DNA of 64,000 nucleotides from assembly GCA_019873735.1 (NCBI GenBank), contig JAIOAQ010000009.1, forward strand, positions 18,538 through 82,537, given 5' to 3'. The translations under genes and the position numbers were made by a program. The stretch's first letter is position 1. Each line of letters begins with the position of its first letter. The notes under the pieces were generated by a model. That model was not told where the DNA came from. It saw nothing but the letters and a program-made list of their open reading frames with translations, and did not search any database. Shown piece after piece: positions 34,783-45,339 of this stretch. The DNA is from Chloroflexota bacterium. Lineage in GTDB: Bacteria > Chloroflexota > Anaerolineae > Anaerolineales > Villigracilaceae.

Positions 34783-36807
34783 ATGAGCGACGAAAAGAAA
34801 CCCCAGGAACGCGTTGGCGTTTATGTTTGCCACTGCGGCACCAACATCGCCGGCGTTGTCAACGTTGCCGAGGTCAGCGAGTGGGCCGGCCGCGAAATGG
34901 CCAAAGAGGGCGTGGTGGTTGCCCGCGATTACAAGTTCATGTGCTCCAGCCTGGGGCAGGAACTGATTCAGAAAGACATCAAAGAACACGGCCTGACCCG
35001 CGTGGTGGTCGCCGCCTGCTCGCCGCACCTGCACGAAAAGACCTTCCGCACCGCCTGCAACGGCGGCGGGCTGAACCCCTATCTGTGCGAACTGGTCTCC
35101 ATCCGTGAGCAGGTCTCATGGGTGCACACCGATAAGAGTGCGGCTACCGAAAAGGCCAAAGCCATCGTCGCCGGCGGCGTCCGACGCGTGGTCCACCACG
35201 AGCCGCTTGAACCGCTGCACGTTCCCATCCATCCTGCCACGCTGGTGGTAGGCGGCGGCATCGCCGGCATTCAGGCCGCTCTCGAAATCGCCGAGGCCGG
35301 TTACCCCGTCTATCTGGTCGAGCGCGAACCCACCATCGGCGGCCACATGGCCCAGTTCGACAAGACCTTCCCCACCCTCGACTGCTCGGCCTGTATCCTC
35401 ACTCCCAAGATGGTGGACGCAGGCAATCACCCCAACATCACCCTGCTGACCTACTCCGAAGTGGAAAAGGTGGACGGGTATGTTGGCAATTTTGTGGTCA
35501 CCATCCGCAAGCGCGCCCGCTCGGTCAACGAGGAACTCTGCACCGGCTGCGGCATCTGCTGGGAGAAATGCCCCAAGAAAGTCATTGACGATAAATTCGA
35601 GGCCGGATTGGGCTACCGCAAGGCCGTCTACGTCCCCTTCCCTCAGGCAGTGCCAAAGTATCCGGTCATTGATCGCGAGAACTGCACCTACTACCAGAAA
35701 GGCACCTGCAAAGCCTGCGAGAAGTTCTGCCCCACCGGCGCAATTGACTTTGCCCAGGAAGACCAGGTCATGACCGTAGAGGTGGGCAACATCCTGCTGG
35801 CAACCGGCTGGCAACTCTTTGACGCCCGCAAGATTCCGAACTACGGCTACGGCCGGCTGGCCAACGTCTTCACCAGCCTTGAGTTTGAGCGTCTTTCGAA
35901 CGCAGCCGGACCGACAGGCGGCAACATCGTCCTGCGCGACGGCAAGACCGTGCCAAAGTCGGTGGCCATCGTCCACTGTGTGGGCAGCCGCGACAAAAAC
36001 TACAACAACTACTGCTCGGCCATCTGCTGTATGCAGAGCCTGAAATTTGCCCACCTGGTGAAGGAAAAGACCGGCGCAACGGTGTACAACTTCTACATTG
36101 ACATCCGCACGCCCGGCAAAGGCTACGATGAGTTCTACCAGCGCCTCATCGAAGAAGGCACGCTCTTTGTGCGCGGCAAAGTTGCCGAAATTACCGACGC
36201 TGCCCGCAACCCCGGTGAAGAAGGCAAACTCATCGTCCAGGTAGAAGATACCCTGGTCGGCAAACAGCGCCGCATCCCGGTGGATATGGTCATCCTCTCG
36301 GCTGGCCTCGAACCGCAGCCCGACGCCAAAGAAGTGGCCAAGAAATTTGGCATCTCCTGCTCGGCCGACGGCTTCTACATTGAGCGTCACCCGAAACTTG
36401 ACCCGGTTGCCACCATGACCGAGGGCATCTACCTGGCCGGTTGTGTCCAGGGCCCCAAAGATATCCCCTCCAGCGTGGCTCAGGGAGCCGCGGCCGCGGC
36501 CCGCATCGTGGGCAAGATTCAGCAAAAGGAAATCGCCCTCGAACCGGTACGCGCCACTGTCAACCAGGAACAATGCTCGGGCTGCCGCATCTGCAACAAC
36601 CTGTGCCCCTTCAATGCCATCCTCTTCCACGAGGACCGCATGGTGAGCGAGGTCAACCCCGCTCTGTGCCAGGGCTGCGGCACCTGCGTCGCCGCCTGCC
36701 CGGCGGGCGCCATCAGCGGCACCGGCTTCTCGAACGAGCAAATCCTCTCGCAAATTGAGGGCCTGTTGATGCTCAACCTTTCGTCTAAGGAGGCAGCCGC
36801 TGCCTAG
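34783..36807 (+). CDS. hdrA: Heterodisulfide reductase-like subunit A (bifurcating flavoprotein)
   Basis: This 674-residue flavoprotein has a Rossmann FAD site VVGGGIAGIQAALEIAEAG (about 152-170), the family segment FPTLDCSACILTPKM, ferredoxin-type motifs CTGCGICWEKCP, CKACEKFCP, and two C-terminal ones CSGCRICNNLCP and CQGCGTCVAACP. In the methanogen complex the HdrA FAD splits electron pairs between ferredoxin and the HdrB disulfide site. Full length and all clusters are present, so bifurcation is plausible. It is followed by mvhD, its electron donor. Confidence 0.94.
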   Translation: MSDEKKPQERVGVYVCHCGTNIAGVVNVAEVSEWAGREMAKEGVVVARDYKFMCSSLGQELIQKDIKEHGLTRVVVAACSPHLHEKTFRTACNGGGLNPYLCELVSIREQVSWVHTDKSAATEKAKAIVAGGVRRVVHHEPLEPLHVPIHPATLVVGGGIAGIQAALEIAEAGYPVYLVEREPTIGGHMAQFDKTFPTLDCSACILTPKMVDAGNHPNITLLTYSEVEKVDGYVGNFVVTIRKRARSVNEELCTGCGICWEKCPKKVIDDKFEAGLGYRKAVYVPFPQAVPKYPVIDRENCTYYQKGTCKACEKFCPTGAIDFAQEDQVMTVEVGNILLATGWQLFDARKIPNYGYGRLANVFTSLEFERLSNAAGPTGGNIVLRDGKTVPKSVAIVHCVGSRDKNYNNYCSAICCMQSLKFAHLVKEKTGATVYNFYIDIRTPGKGYDEFYQRLIEEGTLFVRGKVAEITDAARNPGEEGKLIVQVEDTLVGKQRRIPVDMVILSAGLEPQPDAKEVAKKFGISCSADGFYIERHPKLDPVATMTEGIYLAGCVQGPKDIPSSVAQGAAAAARIVGKIQQKEIALEPVRATVNQEQCSGCRICNNLCPFNAILFHEDRMVSEVNPALCQGCGTCVAACPAGAISGTGFSNEQILSQIEGLLMLNLSSKEAAAA

Positions 36808-36821
36808 GGCTGAAAACGACT

Positions 36822-37301
36822 ATGAGTGAAGAAACCAAATCCTTTGAACCTACGATCATTGGCTTCACCTGCAACTGGTGTTCCTACCGCGCCGCCGACA
36901 TGGCCGGCACGGCGCGCATGAAGTACGCCCCGAACGTGCGCCTCATCCGCCTGATGTGCTCCGGCCGCCTCGACCCGACCTTCGTCTTCAAGGCCTTCGC
37001 CAACGGCGCCGATGGCGTCCTCGTCTCGGGCTGCCATCCCGGTGACTGCCACTACATCAACCAAAACTACAAGATGCTGCGCCGCTTCCACCTGATGAAG
37101 CGCGTCCTGGCCCAAATGGGCATCGAACCCGAGCGCATCAAACTGCTGTGGGCCAGCGCCGCCGAAGGCGCCATCTTTGCCGAGGAAGTGAATAAATTCG
37201 TGGAACAGGTGCGGGCGCTCGGACCGTTGAACTGGCATCCCGGCAACGGCGCGGCCTCCACCGTCCACACACCCATGTCCGCTGAGGAGGTGCCAGCATG
37301 A
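36822..37301 (+). CDS. mvhD: Hydrogenase iron-sulfur subunit D (MvhD-like)
   Basis: This 159-residue protein has the MvhD/FrhD-like pattern: GFTCNWCSYRAADMAG near the N-terminus, then CSGRLDP and VSGCHPGDCHY, Cys residues that bind a [2Fe-2S] cluster and connect the hydrogenase to HdrA. Four bp overlap (ATGA) with the small subunit gene. Confidence 0.93.
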   Translation: MSEETKSFEPTIIGFTCNWCSYRAADMAGTARMKYAPNVRLIRLMCSGRLDPTFVFKAFANGADGVLVSGCHPGDCHYINQNYKMLRRFHLMKRVLAQMGIEPERIKLLWASAAEGAIFAEEVNKFVEQVRALGPLNWHPGNGAASTVHTPMSAEEVPA

Positions 37302-38284
37302 GCAAGCCGAAATTCGCAATGTACTGGGCGGCGTCCTGCGGCGGCTGCGAAATCGCCGTCCTCAACATCCACGAAAAAATCCTGGATGTGGATGCCAACT
37401 TCGAGGTCGTCTTCTGGCCGGTGGCCATGGATGCCAAGTACAAAGACGTCGAAGCCATGGAAGACGGCTCGATCCTGTTGACCCTCTTCAACGGCGGCAT
37501 CCGCAACGACGAAAACGAACACATCGCCAAACTGCTGCGCAAGAAATCGCAGATCCTGGTCGCCTTTGGCTCCTGCGCCTGCGAAGGCTGCATCCCCGGC
37601 CTGGCAAACTTCTCGCCCATCCAGCAAGTGGTGGACACCGCCTTCAGCACCGTCTCAACCGACAACCCGGAAAACGTCCGCCCGCAGCCATCGTATGACA
37701 TGCCCGAAGGCACGATTCACATCCCCACCCTCTATCCGGTCCTGCGCACCCTCGATCAGGTGGTGGATGTGGACTACTACATGCCCGGCTGCCCGCCCGA
37801 ATCGCACCAGATTGCGGCGGTGATTGACCTGGTCATCCAGGTGCTGCAAGGCAAAGCGCAACTGCCGCCCAAAGGCTCGGTCATCGGCGCCGGCGGCTCC
37901 ACCGTTTGCGACGAGTGCAAACGCAAGCGCAACGAAAAAACCATCAAAGAATTCGGCCGTATTCAACTTATGCACGCCGACCCCGAACTGTGCCTGCTCG
38001 AACAGGGCATCCCCTGCAACGGTCCGGCCACCCGCAGCGGCTGCAACGCCCGCTGCCCCAGCGCCGGGGCGCAGTGCATCGGCTGCTACGGTCCGGCCGA
38101 GGGCGTGGTAGATTACGGCGCCCGCCTGGTCTCCGCCTTTGCCTCGGTCATTGACAGCAACGATCCGGCCGAAATTGACCGCATCCTCGACGGCCTGGTG
38201 GACCCCGCCGGGCAGTTCTACCGCTTCAACCTGGCCGGCTCGCTCCTGCGCGCCGCCAAGCCAGCCTGGAAGTCGGGCGACTAA
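37298..38284 (+). CDS. mvhG: Group 3c [NiFe] hydrogenase small subunit
   Basis: This 328-residue small subunit starts with the proximal cluster motif ASCGGCEIAVLN (about 9-20). GSCACEGCIPG, the CPPE segment and a C-terminal Cys-rich part (VCDECKRKR, IPCNGPATRSGCNARCPSAGAQCIGCYGP) ligate three [4Fe-4S] clusters. No Tat signal, consistent with a cytoplasmic enzyme. It passes electrons from the NiFe site to MvhD. Confidence 0.94.
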   Translation: MSKPKFAMYWAASCGGCEIAVLNIHEKILDVDANFEVVFWPVAMDAKYKDVEAMEDGSILLTLFNGGIRNDENEHIAKLLRKKSQILVAFGSCACEGCIPGLANFSPIQQVVDTAFSTVSTDNPENVRPQPSYDMPEGTIHIPTLYPVLRTLDQVVDVDYYMPGCPPESHQIAAVIDLVIQVLQGKAQLPPKGSVIGAGGSTVCDECKRKRNEKTIKEFGRIQLMHADPELCLLEQGIPCNGPATRSGCNARCPSAGAQCIGCYGPAEGVVDYGARLVSAFASVIDSNDPAEIDRILDGLVDPAGQFYRFNLAGSLLRAAKPAWKSGD

Positions 38285-38299
38285 TTTGGAGGTAGAGAA

Positions 38300-39772
38300 A
38301 TGACACAGCGAATTACGATTGACCCCATCACCCGCCTGGAAGGCCACGGCAAGATTGAAATCTTCCTCAACGACGAGGGCGAGGTCGCCAACACCTACTT
38401 CCAGATCCCCGAACTGCGCGGCTTCGAGCGCTTTGTCGTCGGCCGGCCGGTGGAGGAAATGCCCCTGCTCACCAACCGCATCTGTGGCGTCTGCCCCGAA
38501 GCGCACCACATGGCCGCCGCCAAGGCCGTGGACGCGGTCTATCATGTAGAAGTGCCGCGCACCGGCAAAATGCTGCGCGAACTGCTCTACAGCGCCTTCT
38601 ACTGCACCGACCACACCACCCACTTCTACGCCCTGGCCGGCCCCGACTTCGTCATGGGCCCCGATGCCCCCGTCGCCGAGCGCAACATCCTGGGCGTGAT
38701 CCACAAGGTGGGGCTGGAAATCGGCGGCAAGGTCATCCAGATGCGCAAGTACGGCCACACCGTGGTCGAAATGATCGGCGGCCGCAAAGTGCACCCCTGC
38801 ACCTCCATCCCCGGCGGCCTGACCAAGGGCATCACCGAAGAACAGCGCAAGGAAATCGAAGAGATGGGCCGCTGGGCGATCGAATTTGCCCAGTTCAGCC
38901 TGAAACTCTTCAGCGACATCGTCCTGGGCAACAAGACCTACCTCGACCTCATCCTGGGCGACATTTACACCCATCAGACCTACTACATGGGCCTGGTGGA
39001 CGAGAACAATCACGTCAACTTCTACGACGGCAAAGTGCGCGTCGTCGGCCCGGATGGCAAGGAACTGGTCAAGTACGCCCCGCATGAGTACACCGAAAAC
39101 GTCGCCGAACACGTCGAACCGTGGACCTATCTCAAGTTCCCGTATCTGAAGAAGGTCGGCTGGAAAGGCTTTGTGGACGGACCCGATTCCGGCGTCTACT
39201 GCGCCACGCCGCTCTCGCGCCTCAACGCCGCCGACGGCATGGCCACCCCGCGCGCTCAGGAAGAGTACGAGAAGATGTACAAGACCCTGGGCGGCAAGCC
39301 GGTTCACCAGCGCCTGGCGACCCACTGGGCGCGCCTCATCGAACTGCTCTACGCCGCCGAGCGCTGGGTAGAACTGGCCACCGACCCGGAGATCACCTCG
39401 CCGAACTACCACACCATCCCGACCGAAAAACCGACCGAGGGCGTGGGCATCGTCGAGGCGCCGCGCGGCACCCTGACGCATCACTACTGGACCGACGAAC
39501 GCGGCGTGGTGACCAAGGCCAACCTCATCGTCGGCACCACCAACAACTACGCCCCCATCACCATGTCCATCCAGAAGGCAGCCAAGAGCCTCATCAAGAA
39601 AGGCACCGTCATCAACGAGGGCCTGCTCAACATGGTCGAAATGGCCTTCCGCGCCTACGACCCCTGCTTTGGCTGCGCCACCCACTCCCTGCCCGGCCAG
39701 ATGCCGCTCGAAGTCACCATCCGCAACGCCCAGGGCGAAATCGTGGACGTGCTCAAGCAGTTTGTGGATTAG
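38300..39772 (+). CDS. mvhA: Group 3c [NiFe] hydrogenase large subunit
   Basis: This 490-residue catalytic subunit has both Ni-binding pairs: NRICGVCPEAHH (about residues 56-67) and DPCFGCATH near the C-terminus. After this His about 27 residues remain; maturation proteases cut at this place once Ni is inserted. It oxidises H2 for HdrA-linked bifurcation or evolves H2 in reverse. Start at 38300 after TTGGAGGTAGAGAA. A 15-bp hairpin follows, separating it from the protease gene. Confidence 0.95.
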   Translation: MTQRITIDPITRLEGHGKIEIFLNDEGEVANTYFQIPELRGFERFVVGRPVEEMPLLTNRICGVCPEAHHMAAAKAVDAVYHVEVPRTGKMLRELLYSAFYCTDHTTHFYALAGPDFVMGPDAPVAERNILGVIHKVGLEIGGKVIQMRKYGHTVVEMIGGRKVHPCTSIPGGLTKGITEEQRKEIEEMGRWAIEFAQFSLKLFSDIVLGNKTYLDLILGDIYTHQTYYMGLVDENNHVNFYDGKVRVVGPDGKELVKYAPHEYTENVAEHVEPWTYLKFPYLKKVGWKGFVDGPDSGVYCATPLSRLNAADGMATPRAQEEYEKMYKTLGGKPVHQRLATHWARLIELLYAAERWVELATDPEITSPNYHTIPTEKPTEGVGIVEAPRGTLTHHYWTDERGVVTKANLIVGTTNNYAPITMSIQKAAKSLIKKGTVINEGLLNMVEMAFRAYDPCFGCATHSLPGQMPLEVTIRNAQGEIVDVLKQFVD

Positions 39773-39805
39773 GGAAGATTCGCCCTTCCCTTCCTGCGCT
39801 CTCTG

Positions 39806-39850
39806 TACATCGTCTCATAGTCCACCCGGCTATGAGACGATGTATTTGTG
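39806..39850 (+). terminator. Terminator after mvhA
   Basis: TACATCGTCTCATAG (39806-39820) and CTATGAGACGATGTA (39830-39844) form a 15-bp perfect stem followed by TTTGT. It separates structural genes from the maturation block. Confidence 0.75.
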
Positions 39851-39910
39851 GTAGACTCCCTTTCCGGGCTATCCAACCGCCCGACGATCAAACTATTCGA
39901 CGATCCGACT

Positions 39911-40414
39911 ATGAAGACTTTAATCATTGGCCTCGGCAACCCCATCCTCGGCGACGACGGCGTCGGCTGGGAGGTGGCGCGCCGGCTGGAGGAACATTTT
40001 GCCGGTCAACGCCCCGACCTGGAGTTCGACTACCTCTCCCTCGGCGGCCTCAGCCTGATGGAACGGATGATCGGCTACCGGCGCGTCCTCCTCATCGACT
40101 CGCTTACCACCGGCACGCGCCCCCTCGGCGAGGTCACTACTTTTACCCTCGACGATCTGGCCGACCTCTCCTCCGGTCACACCACCGCCGCGCATGACAC
40201 CTCCCTCAAAACAGCCCTGGCGACCGGCCGCAAACTGGGCGCAGACCTGCCCGAGGACAGGCACGTGTACATCGTCGCCATCGAAGCCCGCCAGGTGCAT
40301 GACCTGCAAGAAGGCCTCACCCCGCCGATTGCCGCCGCCGTCCCGCCAGCCGTACAAGCCGCCCTCGACCTGCTGGCACAAATCAACAACCATGCAAGTC
40401 AAGAGGGCGAATAG
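39911..40414 (+). CDS. Hydrogenase maturation protease (for the group 3c enzyme)
   Basis: This 167-residue HyaD/HycI-type endopeptidase starts with LIIGLGNPILGDDGVGWEVA, where the Asp/Glu residues bind the Ni of the immature large subunit. DSLTTG and a C-terminal helix complete the fold. It removes the C-terminal peptide of a hydrogenase large subunit. Position next to mvhA suggests that substrate; a second protease follows hydA. Start at 39911 is the only one giving the family N-terminus. Confidence 0.92.
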   Translation: MKTLIIGLGNPILGDDGVGWEVARRLEEHFAGQRPDLEFDYLSLGGLSLMERMIGYRRVLLIDSLTTGTRPLGEVTTFTLDDLADLSSGHTTAAHDTSLKTALATGRKLGADLPEDRHVYIVAIEARQVHDLQEGLTPPIAAAVPPAVQAALDLLAQINNHASQEGE

Positions 40415-40534
40415 CAGGCGGCTTTATTCTCACAAAAACTATCTGATTTACAGGAAATTTATCGCCCAAAGCAGTGACTTTCCTAACTTCATTTTGCAGC
40501 CGTTCAACGATACAGTAAAGCCGCGAGGCTGATC

Positions 40535-40882
40535 ATGCACGAACTGCCCATCACGCAAAACATCCTTGAGATTGCCCTGCGCCACGCCGAACAGGCCGGC
40601 GCCAGCGAAATCAAGCGCATTGACATCCTGATCGGACAATACTCCTCCTTCGTAGATGATTCCATCCAGTTCTACTGGAAAATCATCGCCGCAGGGACCA
40701 TCGCCGAAAATGCCGTCCTGCACTTCCAGCGCGTCCCGGTCGAATTCACCTGCCAGGACTGCGGCGCGGTCTACGAACCACAAGAAGATACCTTTGCCTG
40801 CCCCCGCTGCCTCAGCCCGCGCGTCCGCGTGACGCGCGGCGAGGAACTGCGCGTCGAAAGCATCGAAATCGAAACGCCGTAG
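40535..40882 (+). CDS. hypA: Hydrogenase nickel chaperone HypA
   Basis: This 115-residue protein keeps the Ni-binding N-terminus MHE (His2) and a zinc-ribbon with two CxxC pairs (CQDCG and CPRC). It delivers Ni2+ with HypB to the hydrogenase precursor. First of six hyp genes. A 120 bp gap before it may hold a promoter, but none is clear. Confidence 0.94.
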   Translation: MHELPITQNILEIALRHAEQAGASEIKRIDILIGQYSSFVDDSIQFYWKIIAAGTIAENAVLHFQRVPVEFTCQDCGAVYEPQEDTFACPRCLSPRVRVTRGEELRVESIEIETP

Positions 40883-40924
40883 CCGCTGCCACAAACAAAA
40901 ATCGTATCTCGCGAAAGGCTCGCC

Positions 40925-41581
40925 ATGTCTCAAAAAATCACCGTCGTCGAAAACATCCTCTCCGCCAATGACCAGATCGCCCAGAAAAACCGCGCCGCCT
41001 TCGACGCCGCCGGCGTATTCGTCGTCAACATGATGGCCTCTCCCGGCGCCGGCAAGACCACCTTCATCCTCAAAACCCTCGAGGCCCTGCAGGGACGCCT
41101 GCGCATGGGCGTCATCGAAGGCGACCTGGCGACCTCGATAGACGCCGAAAAAGCCCTGGCCGCCGGCATCCCCGCCGTGCAAATCAACACCGGCGGCGAC
41201 TGTCACCTGGACGCCGTCATGCTTGCCGGCGCCATCCCCGCCCTGCCGCTCGACCAACTCGACCTGGTCATCGTCGAAAATGTCGGCAACCTCATCTGCC
41301 CGGCCAGTTTCAACCTCGGCACGCACATGAACCTGCTGATTGCCTCCATCCCCGAAGGCGACGACAAACCCTACAAATACCCCACCATGTACCGCGGCGT
41401 CCAGGCGCTCATCATCAGCAAAATTGATCTGCTGCCCTACGTGCCTTTCGACATGGACTACTTCCGCCAGGGTGTGGAAATGCTCAACCCCGGGCTGGTC
41501 ACCTTCCCCGTCTCGGCCCGCACCGGCGAAGGCATGCAGGCCTGGGCCGACTGGCTGGTAGAACGAGTCAAGGCAAAGTAA
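40925..41581 (+). CDS. hypB: Hydrogenase nickel insertion GTPase HypB
   Basis: This 218-residue P-loop GTPase has ASPGAGKTT (about 38-46), NTGGDCHLDA with the metal-binding Cys/His of the G domain, and SKIDLLP (G4-like). The N-terminal CxxCGC and His-rich Ni-storage segments known in some bacteria are missing, as in many anaerobes. It hydrolyses GTP to drive Ni insertion together with HypA. Confidence 0.94.
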   Translation: MSQKITVVENILSANDQIAQKNRAAFDAAGVFVVNMMASPGAGKTTFILKTLEALQGRLRMGVIEGDLATSIDAEKALAAGIPAVQINTGGDCHLDAVMLAGAIPALPLDQLDLVIVENVGNLICPASFNLGTHMNLLIASIPEGDDKPYKYPTMYRGVQALIISKIDLLPYVPFDMDYFRQGVEMLNPGLVTFPVSARTGEGMQAWADWLVERVKAK

Positions 41582-41591
41582 CCCTGCACCC

Positions 41592-43928
41592 ATGAAGACC
41601 CACCGCATCCACATCACCGGCATCGTCCAGGGAGTCGGATTCCGTCCCTTCGTCTACGGACTGGCAACCCGACTCGGCCTGCGCGGCTGGGTCAACAACA
41701 CCTCCGCCGGCGTGGACATCGAAGTCCAGGGCGCTGAAGAAGCCCTGCAGGCCTTCACCGCCGCCCTGCGGCAAGAAGCCCCGCCCCTGGCGCGCCTGGA
41801 CTCGCTCGAAGTGACCGAGATCGAGCGCCCGCCCTTCACCCAATTCGAAATCCGCGCCTCGGAGGCCATTGCCGGTGCCTTCCAGCCGATCGCCGCCGAT
41901 GTCGCCCTCTGCGCCGACTGCGAGCGCGAACTCTTCGACCCCGCCGACCGGCGCTACCTCTACCCCTTCATCAACTGCACCAACTGCGGACCGCGCTTCA
42001 CCATCATCCAGGACCTGCCCTACGACCGTCCCCAGACCACCATGCGCGCCTTTCCGCTCTGCCCGGACTGCGCCCGCGAATACCACGACCCGCTCGACCG
42101 GCGCTTCCACGCCCAGCCGGTCGCCTGTCCCGTCTGCGGGCCGCAGATCTGGCTGGAGCAGCCGAGCCGCGGCCGCCTGGCCGAAAACCTCGAGGCGCTT
42201 CTCGCCGCCCGCCGCCTCTTGCGGCAGGGCCAGATTCTCGCCATCAAAGGGTTGGGCGGATTCCACCTCGCCTGCGACGCCGCCAACCCCGCCGCCGTAG
42301 AGACCCTGCGCCGGCGCAAAGGACGCCAGGGCAAACCCTTTGCCCTGATGGCCGCCGACTTGACGACCGTGGAACGGTACTGCCACATCAGCCCGGAAGA
42401 GCGCCGCCTGCTGACCGGCCGCGAAAAACCCATCCTCCTGCTGAACCGCCGCCCCGAAGCCGGCCTGGCCGAAAGCGTGGCCCCCGGCATGGATACGCTC
42501 GGCTTCATGCTGCCCTACACCCCTCTGCACCGCCTGCTGCTCGACCAAAACGACCCCACCCTCGCCGCCGAAGCCGTCCCTCCCGTCCTGGTGATGACCA
42601 GCGGCAATTTCAGCGAGGAACCCATCGCCACCGACAACGGCGAGGCCCTCGAGCGCCTGGCTCCTCTGGCCGACGTCTTCCTTCTCCACAACCGCGACAT
42701 CCACATCCGCTGTGACGACTCGGTTGTAAGAATCGACCACGGGCCGCAAACCGCGGAGGACGATCCTGCCATCGTCCACCGCCCACCGTCCACCATCTAT
42801 CTCCGCCGCAGCCGCGGCTACGCCCCCTACCCCGTTCATCTGCCGTTCGAGACGCGCCCGACCCTGGCCGTAGGCGGCGAACTGAAAAACACCTTCTGCC
42901 TGACGCGCGAAAAATACGCCTTCCTCTCCCACCACATCGGCGACATGGAGAACGCCGAAACCTACGCCTCCTTCGAACAGGGCGTCGAACACCTCAGCCG
43001 CCTCTTCCGGGTCACGCCGGAACGGGTGGCCTGCGACCTGCACCCCGGCTACTTCACCACCTCCTGGGCCGAACAAAACGCCGCCGCCCGGCTCGTGCGC
43101 GTCCAGCACCATCACGCCCACATCGCCGCCTGCATGGCCGACAACGGCCTGGAAAACCGCCCCCTCATCGGCCTGGCCTACGACGGCACCGGCTACGGGC
43201 CGGACGGGGCCATTTGGGGCGGCGAAATCCTGATCGCCGATTACCGCGCCTATGAACGCGCCGCCCACCTCGAATACCTGCCCCTCCCCGGCGGCGACGC
43301 CGCCATCCGCCACCCCTGGCGCATCGCCCTCGGCTACGCATCCGCCCTCGGCCTGGACGTGAGCCGCCTGCCCTTCTTGCAAGCGATCGAAGCGCAAGCC
43401 GCCGCCGTCGTCCGCAAACAGGCCGAGAGACGGCTCAACGCCCCGCCGACCTCCAGCCTGGGACGCCTGTTCGACGCCGTCGCCGCCCTGGCAGGCGTGC
43501 GCGCCGACGTCACCTACGAAGCCCAGGCCGCCATCGAACTGGAAGTCCTCTCCCGCCCCTACGCCGCCCAGGCGGCCGCCTTCCCCTGGAGCCTGCAAGA
43601 GACGGGCGAGGGGCTGGTCATCGGCCTGGGCGACCTGCTGGCGGCGGTCATCGCCGCCGTCGAAGCCGGCGCGCCCGCCGGAGAAATCGGCGCCCGCTTC
43701 CACCGCGCCGTCGCCGACTTCAGCCTGGAGGTCTGCCGCCGCATCCGCCGGCGCGCCGGCCTGAGCGCCGTTGCGCTCTCCGGCGGCGTGTGGCAGAATC
43801 AACTCTTGCTCAACCTGACCCGCGCCGCCCTGCAGGCCGAGGGATTCACCGTCTTCTTCCACCGCCAAACCCCGCCCAACGACGGCGGACTGGCGCTCGG
43901 TCAGGCCGCGGTGGCCAATCACCTGTGA
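41592..43928 (+). CDS. hypF: Carbamoyltransferase HypF
   Basis: This 778-residue multidomain enzyme makes the cyanide ligands of the NiFe site from carbamoyl phosphate. In order: acylphosphatase domain (GIVQGVGFRPFVYGLA, about 9-24), two zinc-finger pairs (CADC...CTNC and CPDC...CPVC), a YrdC-like domain, and a Kae1-like carbamoyltransferase domain with VQHHHAHIAACM. All key motifs are intact. It passes carbamoyl to the C-terminal Cys of HypE (45340). Ten bp after hypB. Confidence 0.95.
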   Translation: MKTHRIHITGIVQGVGFRPFVYGLATRLGLRGWVNNTSAGVDIEVQGAEEALQAFTAALRQEAPPLARLDSLEVTEIERPPFTQFEIRASEAIAGAFQPIAADVALCADCERELFDPADRRYLYPFINCTNCGPRFTIIQDLPYDRPQTTMRAFPLCPDCAREYHDPLDRRFHAQPVACPVCGPQIWLEQPSRGRLAENLEALLAARRLLRQGQILAIKGLGGFHLACDAANPAAVETLRRRKGRQGKPFALMAADLTTVERYCHISPEERRLLTGREKPILLLNRRPEAGLAESVAPGMDTLGFMLPYTPLHRLLLDQNDPTLAAEAVPPVLVMTSGNFSEEPIATDNGEALERLAPLADVFLLHNRDIHIRCDDSVVRIDHGPQTAEDDPAIVHRPPSTIYLRRSRGYAPYPVHLPFETRPTLAVGGELKNTFCLTREKYAFLSHHIGDMENAETYASFEQGVEHLSRLFRVTPERVACDLHPGYFTTSWAEQNAAARLVRVQHHHAHIAACMADNGLENRPLIGLAYDGTGYGPDGAIWGGEILIADYRAYERAAHLEYLPLPGGDAAIRHPWRIALGYASALGLDVSRLPFLQAIEAQAAAVVRKQAERRLNAPPTSSLGRLFDAVAALAGVRADVTYEAQAAIELEVLSRPYAAQAAAFPWSLQETGEGLVIGLGDLLAAVIAAVEAGAPAGEIGARFHRAVADFSLEVCRRIRRRAGLSAVALSGGVWQNQLLLNLTRAALQAEGFTVFFHRQTPPNDGGLALGQAAVANHL

Positions 43929-43963
43929 TACACTTTTAGCGTTGTCTTACAAGGAGCATACCC

Positions 43964-44219
43964 ATGTGTCTTGGCATCCCGGCAAAAATCACCGAAATCT
44001 ACCAGCAAGGTTCGCTGAAAATGGCAAAAGTGGACTTCGGCGGCGTCTCCAAAGAAATCTGCCTTGAATACGTCCCCGAAGCCCAGGTAGGCGATTACTG
44101 CCTCATTCACGTCGGCTTCGCCATCAGCCTGATGGACGAAGAAGAAGCCCAGGAAACCCTCAAACTCATCGGCGAGGTCGCCGCCATCGAGGACGAACTC
44201 GCCGGTCAGGCAGACTCCG

Positions 44220-44233
<14 letters not shown>
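43964..44233 (+). CDS. hypC: Hydrogenase assembly chaperone HypC
   Basis: This 89-residue protein has the invariant MCLGIPAKI start (Cys2 binds the Fe(CN)2CO precursor) and the beta-barrel segment VDFGG...[20 protein letters not shown]. It carries the iron unit between HypD and the large subunit. RBS AAGGAGCATACCC. Overlaps hypD by 14 bp. Confidence 0.95.
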
Positions 44234-45314
<1,081 letters not shown>

Positions 45315-45339
45315 ACCCGCAAAAGGTATCGAGGAAACG

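Noticed and set aside
35116..36753. A 545-codon open frame antisense to hdrA
   Set aside because: Shadow frame; hdrA is intact with its flavin and cluster motifs.
37655..39685. A 676-codon open frame antisense to mvhG/mvhA
   Set aside because: It is a shadow of GC-rich codons on the opposite strand: Val/Gly/Asp-rich, no domain, no ribosome site. The sense genes are clear hydrogenase subunits.
41568..43922. A 784-codon open frame antisense to hypF
   Set aside because: Same cause; hypF on the plus strand has all expected domains.
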